A DNA stretch of 12,217 nucleotides from Sandaracinaceae bacterium (GTDB taxonomy: Bacteria; Myxococcota_A; Polyangia; Polyangiales; Sandaracinaceae): positions 1-12,217 of the forward strand of contig JANWYL010000081.1 in the NCBI GenBank assembly GCA_025056955.1. Direction: 5' to 3'. Position numbers and translations under genes: made by a program. Below are positions 6,976 through 12,217 of the stretch, one piece after another. Each line of letters opens with the position of its first letter. Position 1 is the first letter of the stretch. A model generated the notes under the pieces. The model did no database searches. It was not told where the DNA came from and saw only the letters and a program-made list of their open reading frames with translations.

Positions 6976-7714
6976 GGCAATCGCATGCCACTCCCTTCAT
7001 CGATCCAGGGCATTCATCACCCATAGGCGTGCTGGCCTCACCCTCATCGAAATCACGGTTGTCATCCTGATACTTGCCATGGTTGCGACAAGCGTTTCTT
7101 ATGGGCTTGGGGCTCTGTTTCAAAGCGAGCTTCGTTCCGCCTGCATGCGCCTTGCAGCTGCTTCTCGCTTCGCCTTCAACCGCGCTGTGAGCCACGGGAA
7201 AACCATCCGAATCACCCTTGATTTCTCCGCGCACACCATGGCAATCGAGGAAGCGCACTCTCGCATCACCCTTGCCCGCACCGACGATCCGAGGCGCGAA
7301 GCCATCGAAAAGGAAGACGACACAGGTGCAGATCATGCTGCCGTTGACCCTTGGGCTGCAGCCAAGGCCCGCCTGGCAGACACATTGCGTCCAAGCTTTG
7401 GCCATTCACCCTTCCGTCCCATCCCAGGTGAGCGCTATGCTCCTCAGTCACTTGGAAGAGGTGTGATGCTCCTCCGTCTTTACACCCCCCATGAAAACGA
7501 TGCCAGAGAACACGGAAAGGGCCACATCTACTTTTTTTCCCATGGGCAAGCAGAGCATGCCGTGATTTGGCTTGGAGATGGGCGCAAAAGCATCTTTTCT
7601 ATCGAGATTCACCCATTGAATGGGAAGGTGAAGGTCAGAAGCGAGCCTTATGAACCTGAAGAGTTTATCGTCCCAGGGGACCAAGAATCTGCTTCGGAAG
7701 GGAGGGAAAGGTGA
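6962..7714 (+). CDS. gspH: GspH, minor pseudopilin
   Basis: GspH is a minor pseudopilin, in other systems located near the pseudopilus tip, where it is thought to help connect the tip complex to the GspG filament. The 250-residue precursor has a leader ending at G25 followed by LTLIEITVVILIL, giving cleavage after G25 and Glu at +5 (E30). The soluble domain begins with FQSELRSACMRLAAASRFAFNRAVSHGKTIRITLD, the typical GspH/FimT pattern of a helix running into a first beta strand. It is larger than common GspH proteins because of a charged, disordered-looking insertion (about 107-165, DDPRREAIEKEDD and onwards) before the GVMLLRLYTP strand. ATG 6962 overlaps the end of gspG by 14 bases, and the stop overlaps the gspI start, indicating translational coupling. 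The family is assigned from the prepilin motif, domain pattern and gene order. Confidence 0.9.
   Translation: MISAKAIACHSLHRSRAFITHRRAGLTLIEITVVILILAMVATSVSYGLGALFQSELRSACMRLAAASRFAFNRAVSHGKTIRITLDFSAHTMAIEEAHSRITLARTDDPRREAIEKEDDTGADHAAVDPWAAAKARLADTLRPSFGHSPFRPIPGERYAPQSLGRGVMLLRLYTPHENDAREHGKGHIYFFSHGQAEHAVIWLGDGRKSIFSIEIHPLNGKVKVRSEPYEPEEFIVPGDQESASEGRER
7701..7706 (+). promoter_or_regulatory. Strong Shine-Dalgarno for the GTG start of gspI
   Basis: GGAGGG lies about five bases before GTG 7711 and is among the strongest ribosome binding sites in the window. It supports the non-ATG start that overlaps the gspH stop as GTGA. Confidence 0.7.
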
Positions 7715-8397
7715 GAAAGCAAAGCGCATTTCGTCAACCAAAAAAGCGGTTTGCGCGAGGGTTTACCCTCCTTGAAGTCATGGTTGCGGTTGCAATCCTA
7801 TCAATCACCCTCGTATCAATCTTTTCAAGTGAGGGGGGTTCAATCCGGATGGCAGCTCGCTCTCGCCGCATCACAACTGCCACCCTTCTCGCACGCTGCA
7901 AGATGGGTGAAATCGAAGAAGAAATCATGCGCACCGGCTTACCCGCAGTGTCCGCACGCGGTCACGATGGTTGTTGCGAAGGCAATGAAGTCGATGGCTT
8001 TGAATGCGATTGGGAGATATCAAGGGTTGTGATTCCGGAGGAGCTATTCGCCCAATCAAACAATAACGATGAGCAAAACCCCCTTAGCAAAGTGCTTGGT
8101 GGCCAATCCCAGAAAACACCCTCACACCTTCCATCTGGGCCGCCATCACCCTCCGAGTTTCTCTCGGGTTCACTTCTTGCCGGAGGCAAGGACACACTTG
8201 CACAACTTGCAATGGAATTCGTGCTCCCCCTGCTCAAGTCCGCCATCGAAGAACAAATCCGGCGGGTGACTGTTACCGTTAAGTGGAGAGAGGGTGAACG
8301 CACCGAATCCTTTGACGTGGTGCAATTCGTTGTCGCCGAGCAACCAAACGAAGCCCAACGCAACTTGCTTTCTAACCCCTTTCAGGTTGGCCGCTGA
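7711..8397 (+). CDS. gspI: GspI, minor pseudopilin
   Basis: GspI is a tip minor pseudopilin that in characterised systems nucleates the GspI-J-K complex. The 228-residue precursor has a basic leader ending at G17, then FTLLEVMVAVAIL, the characteristic GspI N-terminus with cleavage after G17 and Glu at +5 (E22). The helix continues with LLARCKMGEIEEE, equivalent to the family's A-x-x-x-A-x-x-x-L-E region. C88, C89 and C99 flank the core strands. The protein is nearly twice the usual 120-130 residues because residues 109-183 form a Ser/Pro/Asn-rich and helical insertion before the final RRVTVTVKW strand. The start is GTG 7711 with a strong Shine-Dalgarno; it overlaps gspH by four bases. The next gene starts one base after the stop. 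Confidence 0.92.
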   Translation: MRKQSAFRQPKKRFARGFTLLEVMVAVAILSITLVSIFSSEGGSIRMAARSRRITTATLLARCKMGEIEEEIMRTGLPAVSARGHDGCCEGNEVDGFECDWEISRVVIPEELFAQSNNNDEQNPLSKVLGGQSQKTPSHLPSGPPSPSEFLSGSLLAGGKDTLAQLAMEFVLPLLKSAIEEQIRRVTVTVKWREGERTESFDVVQFVVAEQPNEAQRNLLSNPFQVGR

Positions 8398-8398
8398 G

Positions 8399-9103
8399 AT
8401 GCGACTCCGTCTCCCTCATTTCCATGGTTTCACCCTCGTTGAGGTTCTGGCAGCTGTTGCGGTTTTCGCAATTGTTGCTGCAATCGTTTTTGGTGGTTTT
8501 TCCCAAACCATGCGCAACCGCGCCTTTGTTGAAGCCCAGTCTGAAAGGGTGCACGTCATCCGCGTTGCAATGGATCGGATGGTGCGTGAGATCTCATCGG
8601 CCTACGCCTCCATCCATGTGAATCCCAACCCACAGCTTGTCACCATGCGCACGGGCTTTGTTGGAAAAAGGGAAGGGCGAGGATCGCGTTTGGATTTCAC
8701 CTCTTTCTCTCATCGGCGCCTCTACCGTGATGCCCACGAATCTGATCAAAACGAAATCAGCTACTTTGTCACCGAGTTATCCGATGATGACGGTCGCCGG
8801 GTGCTTGCCCTCATGCGTCGTGAACAAAACCGGGTGGACGAAGACTTTCGCAAGGGGGGACAAGTATCGACTTTGGTTGAAGGCATCAAGGCCTTTGAGT
8901 TGCGCTATTTGGACCCAATCGCCCTTGAGTGGAAGGAAAGCTGGGATTCGACTGGCGGGCCTGAACAAAACCGTTTACCTGCTCAGGTCCAAATCCGCTT
9001 GGTGGTTCCTTCGAGCAGTCGCGAACGAGCCGAAGAGGTTTATGCCACGCGGGTGGCTGTGCCCATCACCTGGGCTTTGAACCACGCTGTCTACAACCCA
9101 TAG
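8399..9103 (+). CDS. gspJ: GspJ, minor pseudopilin
   Basis: GspJ is a minor pseudopilin of the pseudopilus tip. The 234-residue precursor has a very short leader (MRLRLPHFHG) and a HGFTLVEVLAAVAVFAIVAAIVF-type segment, so cleavage is after G10 with Glu at +5 (E15). It continues with a long helix containing RVAMDRMVREISSAY, typical of GspJ, then a beta-rich domain (SRLDFTSFSHRR, EISYFVTEL, FELRYLD, VQIRLVV). ATG 8399 is chosen because the motif sits at the expected distance; the upstream in-frame region back to 8294 lies inside gspI. The Shine-Dalgarno is weak and the gap to gspI is one base, so coupling is likely. It is followed directly by gspL, where gspK would normally stand. Confidence 0.92.
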   Translation: MRLRLPHFHGFTLVEVLAAVAVFAIVAAIVFGGFSQTMRNRAFVEAQSERVHVIRVAMDRMVREISSAYASIHVNPNPQLVTMRTGFVGKREGRGSRLDFTSFSHRRLYRDAHESDQNEISYFVTELSDDDGRRVLALMRREQNRVDEDFRKGGQVSTLVEGIKAFELRYLDPIALEWKESWDSTGGPEQNRLPAQVQIRLVVPSSSRERAEEVYATRVAVPITWALNHAVYNP

Positions 9104-9112
9104 AGAGGCGGG

Positions 9113-10684
9113 ATGGCAACAGAAGTCGCTTTGGTTTTTGACTCCCTATCGCTTCGGGCTGCACTCGTTCAAACCCGATTGGGCAAAGCCAAATCCATCC
9201 GTTACGTCGAGCTCCCTTTGGGCAAAAAAGAGGGCGAGGGGGCGTTGCCATCGGCCGCGGCTTTGGCCCAAGCCAGTTCTGAGCTCCTCCGCATTGCTGG
9301 CCCTCACGCTCGCCTCATTGCGGCGATGCCTGGCACAGAAGTGTCTTTGCGGCTCTTTGAGTTTCCAAAGAGTGCTGCCCGAAAACTCGAAGAGCTTTTG
9401 CCTTTTGAGCTGGAAGGCGCTTTGCCTTTTGAGCTTGAAAACGTGCTCATCGACCACCAGCTCGCCCCCCCTCGACGCCCCGAAACCATAAGGGTGCTCG
9501 CCTGCGCCGTACTCAAAGAGCGTCTTCGGCAGTGGCTTGATTTCTTGCAATCTGGAGCCATGAATCCCATGCACCTGATTCCAAGCCACATCGCTTTGGG
9601 CGGGCTCGCTTCCTTTGTGCCAGAAATTTCCGCCTCTAGGGAAGCAATCCTTGTGGTCGTCGTCGAGCCCGAGCGGATCGAAATCGGAATCATTCGAGAA
9701 TCTCGTCTTGAGCGGGCACGCTCTTTTGCCCGCTTCAATGGAGGAAGCGAATCCGATTGGCTCAGTGGCCAAGGCGGCAAGCTTTTCTTGGCCGAACTCA
9801 AGCAAACCCTTCTCAACCACGCCATCGAATCGGAATCCGAACCTTCCAAGGTATTGCTTGGGGGGGTGATCGACGAAATCGAAAAGTGGGTTGAAGCCTT
9901 GGAGGCCACCCTTGGGCTTCCCGTTGCCCTCCTCGAGTTGCCATCTCCAATCGGTCTGGACGGCCGTCCTGACCCTCTCTTTGATTCCGTGCGGAAAGCC
10001 CGCTTTGCCCTCCCCCTTGCCTTGGCAGGGCATCCGCTTCTGCGCCCAAGGGGCGTTGAACTCCGCCGGGGAGAGTTTCTTCCCGCCCGCCAGGAAAGCT
10101 TGGGTCGAGCGCTGGGCTTGCCGATGGCGATCGGCGCGCTGGCTGTCATTTTTTCATGGGGCTTTGCGGTGTACGCACAATACACATGGCTGCGCAAGCA
10201 GAGGGAAAGCCTTGAAAAGGAACTTGCCAGGCTTGCTGAAATCCACCTCGGCCAAAAAATCCAAAGCCCAGAAGAAGTGCGCTCGCTCCTCAGGCGCCCT
10301 CCAACCAATCCCGACCCCCTGCCTTCGTGGACTGGATTCGATGCGCTCATCGCCATCTCTAAGGCCATTCCAGTGGGAGAAGGGGGCATTCGCCACGATG
10401 TGCAACGCCTTCAAATCGATCTCGATCTCGATCGGAGCGAGGGGCGTTTTGAAATTCAAGGCATCGTTGGAAGCATTGAGGAAAGCGAGAGGGTCCGGGC
10501 TGCCCTTTCCGAAATTCCCTGCTTTCGCAATCTTGAGCAGGCAGGCGCCACCACTCCCACAGCCGATGGACGCAAGCAGTACCGCCTCGAAGCCGATATT
10601 CTTTGCCCGGAAGATCCACGGGCCCTTGCCGATAAACAACGCGGTCGCAAACGCCCTTCTGGCCGCCGCAGCGGAGGCTCCTGA
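9113..10684 (+). CDS. gspL: GspL, T2SS inner-membrane platform protein (PilM-like cytoplasmic domain)
   Basis: GspL recruits the GspE ATPase to the inner membrane and pairs with GspM. The 523-residue protein begins with an actin-like, PilM-related cytoplasmic domain (VALVFDSLSLRAALVQTRLG at 4-23). It carries the motif region around residues 73-118, with PGTEVSLRLFEFP and ELLPFELEGALPFELENV, typical of GspL in Myxococcota-like bacteria. One membrane helix lies at about 335-358 (GLPMAIGALAVIFSWGFAVY), followed by a coiled-coil-prone stretch (LRKQRESLEKELARL) and a small periplasmic ferredoxin-like domain with alternating strands (RLQIDLDLD, GRFEIQGIVGS). The C-terminus is basic and Gly/Arg-rich. 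AGAGGCGGG just before ATG 9113 is a good ribosome binding site. The stop TGA shares its last base with the gspM ATG. Confidence 0.9.
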   Translation: MATEVALVFDSLSLRAALVQTRLGKAKSIRYVELPLGKKEGEGALPSAAALAQASSELLRIAGPHARLIAAMPGTEVSLRLFEFPKSAARKLEELLPFELEGALPFELENVLIDHQLAPPRRPETIRVLACAVLKERLRQWLDFLQSGAMNPMHLIPSHIALGGLASFVPEISASREAILVVVVEPERIEIGIIRESRLERARSFARFNGGSESDWLSGQGGKLFLAELKQTLLNHAIESESEPSKVLLGGVIDEIEKWVEALEATLGLPVALLELPSPIGLDGRPDPLFDSVRKARFALPLALAGHPLLRPRGVELRRGEFLPARQESLGRALGLPMAIGALAVIFSWGFAVYAQYTWLRKQRESLEKELARLAEIHLGQKIQSPEEVRSLLRRPPTNPDPLPSWTGFDALIAISKAIPVGEGGIRHDVQRLQIDLDLDRSEGRFEIQGIVGSIEESERVRAALSEIPCFRNLEQAGATTPTADGRKQYRLEADILCPEDPRALADKQRGRKRPSGRRSGGS

Positions 10685-11292
10685 TGAGAGAAAAGCTTGA
10701 GGCTTATTGGGCGACGCTCAGCACACGTGAAAAGCGGCTGTTTTCTTTTCTTTTGGTGATGACGAGTGCCTTTGTGCTCTTTCTTCCCATGCAACTGCTT
10801 CAACGCAATATCGACGCGCTCAAGCGAGAAAACCAAGAGCTCGAATCGCTGATTGCCGAATTTGAGCGCCGTGCCCCTGAACTTGCCGCCCGAAAAGCCC
10901 TTGAGCGCAGCGTTGAATCCCGTTACGAAATCCAAGCCCCGCCGCTTTCATCCTTTCTTGAGGCCAAAAGCCGGGAGTTTGGCCTTAGCATCAGCGCTGT
11001 CACCAATCAGCCCGAAGTCCAAGAGGGGCCCTTCCGACGCCGCCACGTGCGTGCCACTTTCCCCGGTTCAAGCCTCAAAGCCGCAATCAAGTTGATGAAC
11101 GCCCTCGAAGCTTCCCCTTATCCGATTGCGATTGAAAGAATCCACATCGATCACTTTTCGCCAGGCGAAGACCGTTTCAACATTGAAATCGGTATCATCA
11201 CCTACGATCGACAGGGCTCCTCCCCTTCCTCTGCTCCTCCCCCTTCATCTCCCTCTTCTTCCCCCCCCCGTGCGGGGCCACCAAGTCCATAG
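10684..11292 (+). CDS. gspM: GspM, T2SS inner-membrane platform protein (PilO-like)
   Basis: GspM is a bitopic inner-membrane protein that partners GspL. The 202-residue protein has a short cytoplasmic segment with an LSTREKRLF motif (12-20), which resembles the family pattern L-x-x-R-E-R, a membrane helix at about 19-36, a coiled coil (about 37-80, rich in Glu/Leu/Arg), and a periplasmic ferredoxin-like domain (about 85-175, with FLEAKSREFGLSISAV, LKAAIKLMNALEASPYPI and ERIHIDHF). The last 25 residues are Ser/Pro-rich and encoded by a pyrimidine-rich stretch with nine consecutive C bases. GGAGG at 10673-10677 lies six bases before the ATG, which overlaps the gspL stop by one base. The assignment rests on architecture and position between gspL and gspN. 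Confidence 0.9.
   Translation: MREKLEAYWATLSTREKRLFSFLLVMTSAFVLFLPMQLLQRNIDALKRENQELESLIAEFERRAPELAARKALERSVESRYEIQAPPLSSFLEAKSREFGLSISAVTNQPEVQEGPFRRRHVRATFPGSSLKAAIKLMNALEASPYPIAIERIHIDHFSPGEDRFNIEIGIITYDRQGSSPSSAPPPSSPSSSPPRAGPPSP
11261..11269 (+). repeat. Homopolymer tract of nine cytosines in the 3' end of gspM
   Basis: Nine consecutive C bases lie within a longer pyrimidine-rich stretch (about 11217-11269) encoding the Ser/Pro tail of GspM, 27 bases before the gspN start. Loss of one C would end GspM at a TGA at 11303-11305, just inside gspN; gain of one C would keep the frame open to a TGA at 11556-11558. The length is enough for slippage, or for a sequencing or assembly error. Confidence 0.75.
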
Positions 11293-11295
11293 GCC

Positions 11296-12217
11296 ATGCC
11301 TCTGAGCGCGCTTCGAAACATCGCCCTCTCATCCAAGCTGGTCAAAAGTGGCCCAACCAAAGCCCCTTCAATCCTTCGCAAACTTTCCATATGGCTTCTT
11401 CGCATCTTTCTTTTCTTTGTTTGGTTCTTTTTATGCCTTTACCTGAGTTTCCCTTATGGACGCCTGCGCCAGCATGTCGCCCGCGCAATCGAACGCCATC
11501 TCCCGGGCGCCGATGTCGAGATCGCCAAATTGGAGCCACATTGGTTCACTGGAGTTGAAATCCGTGGCTTCCGCCTGAAGCTTCCCCCTGCATCCTTTGG
11601 GAAATTCCCTTTTGCCTCAACAATGCCAAGCACAGAGGAACAAGGGGCAAAAGGCAGCGAAAAGCGCGGTCCTTCTTTCAAGCCAAGCCTCAACATTGCC
11701 AAGGCGCAGGCGCGGCTACGCCTTCTTCCCCTCCTTTGGGGCGAACGGGTGCTCGATATCGATATCGAAATCGAAGGCGGTGGACGCGTCCGAGGTCTTT
11801 TGCGCCAAGTCAGCGATGAATACACCATCTCGCTCACCATCGATTCGCTTGAGCTCAGTCGCCTTGGGATTTTGCGGGCATGGATTCCAGTATCCCTTTT
11901 TGGCGAGCTCAGGGGCTCAATCGAACTCACCCTCGGCCCCCGCCCTGACCGCACCCGCGGCTCAATCGACGTGCGCATCGAAAAAGCAAAAGTTGGAGAG
12001 GAACGCTTCCGAATCCCCATTCCCATTCCGGGAATGAGCGGCCTCGAACTCGCCCAAATTCAAGTGGGCCAAGTGGAACTTCAAGCCCCTGTCGAACGCG
12101 GGCTTGCCCGCATCGAAAAGCTGAACAGCAAAGGCGAAGACGTGGAGCTTCGCGGTGTCGGCACTGCCCGCATCCTCCTCCCTTTGCATTTGAGCGCGAT
12201 CGATCTCCTCATCCGTA
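11296..12217 (+). CDS. gspN: GspN, T2SS-associated AsmA-like protein (3' partial)
   Basis: The frame opening at ATG 11296 stays open to the right edge (307 codons, no stop), so the gene is cut by the window. The product has a basic, unusually long N-terminus, one membrane helix (about 31-50, rich in Trp/Phe/Leu), then FPYGRL (52-57) and a periplasmic beta-rich domain. It carries the GspN pattern: EIAKLEPHWFTGVEIRGF, LRLLPLLWGERVLDIDIEIEGG, a repeat of strands ending in GPRPDRTRGSIDVRIEKA, and KGEDVELRGVGTARILLPL near the right end (279-297). GspN is an accessory component of many T2SS operons, with an AsmA/TamB-like fold suggested; its exact role is unsettled. It starts three bases after gspM with only a weak AGG before it, so translation probably depends on gspM. 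Gene order and motifs make the family call strong. Confidence 0.88.
   Translation, partial: MPLSALRNIALSSKLVKSGPTKAPSILRKLSIWLLRIFLFFVWFFLCLYLSFPYGRLRQHVARAIERHLPGADVEIAKLEPHWFTGVEIRGFRLKLPPASFGKFPFASTMPSTEEQGAKGSEKRGPSFKPSLNIAKAQARLRLLPLLWGERVLDIDIEIEGGGRVRGLLRQVSDEYTISLTIDSLELSRLGILRAWIPVSLFGELRGSIELTLGPRPDRTRGSIDVRIEKAKVGEERFRIPIPIPGMSGLELAQIQVGQVELQAPVERGLARIEKLNSKGEDVELRGVGTARILLPLHLSAIDLLIR

Noticed and set aside
8294..8398. Upstream extension of gspJ within gspI
   Set aside because: It would put 45 residues before the prepilin cleavage site and overlap gspI by about 100 bases; ATG 8399 gives a normal short leader.
9392..9442. Apparent tandem repeat in gspL encoding LPFELEG and LPFELEN
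   Set aside because: The doubled motif matches a pattern I recall from GspL/PilM-like proteins of this group, so it is family sequence and not a recent duplication.
9304..10389. Long minus-strand open frame of 361 codons opposite gspL, with another of 295 codons at 9146-10033
   Set aside because: The predicted proteins are Ser/Arg/Pro-rich without family motifs, and the plus-strand gene is well supported by GspL motifs, ribosome binding site and operon spacing. Codon bias in the sense gene removes stops on the other strand.
10411..10436. Short ATCGATCTCGATCTCGATCG repeat-like DNA in gspL
   Set aside because: It is explained by alternating Asp, Leu and Ile codons in a beta strand; no sign of an operator or a repeat elsewhere.
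11597..12037. Plus-strand open frame of 146 codons starting with TTG
   Set aside because: It lies in another frame inside gspN, whose frame runs open from 11296 to the window edge with clear family motifs.

Overview
The window is a single, tightly packed plus-strand operon encoding most of a type II secretion system (T2SS), the machine that exports folded proteins from the periplasm across the outer membrane. Gene order is gspC (5' end cut off), gspD, gspE, gspF, an extra gspG-like gene, gspG, gspH, gspI, gspJ, gspL, gspM and gspN (3' end cut off). No junction between genes exceeds about 13 bases and several genes overlap, so co-transcription and translational coupling are likely. No promoter, terminator, RNA gene, mobile element or CRISPR array was seen, and there is no stretch of 300 bases without a gene.

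The source is a diderm (Gram-negative) bacterium, since the system needs an outer-membrane secretin. The C-to-N gene order, the PilM-like GspL, the AsmA-like GspN and the long GspD C-terminal tail resemble operons of Myxococcota and other former Deltaproteobacteria. This placement is an inference from family knowledge; genus cannot be read from the sequence. Base composition is moderately GC-rich and looks uniform, with no sign of recent transfer inside the window.

Layout: bases 1-599 hold the end of the inner-membrane clamp GspC; 611-3085 the outer-membrane secretin GspD; 3090-4895 the cytoplasmic ATPase GspE; 4898-6121 the inner-membrane platform GspF; 6135-6560 a membrane-anchored GspG-like protein without a prepilin cleavage site; 6571-9103 the pseudopilins GspG, H, I and J; 9113-11292 the inner-membrane platform proteins GspL and GspM; and 11296 to the end GspN.

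Together, GspE, docked on GspL/GspF, would drive assembly of a GspG pseudopilus tipped by GspH, I and J, pushing cargo through GspD, while GspC links the inner-membrane platform to the secretin. The main oddities are the absence of gspK from its usual place between gspJ and gspL, the extra GspG-like gene, low-complexity insertions in the secretin, and a nine-cytosine tract at the end of gspM just before gspN. The machine itself is a known type; these departures are the points worth following up.
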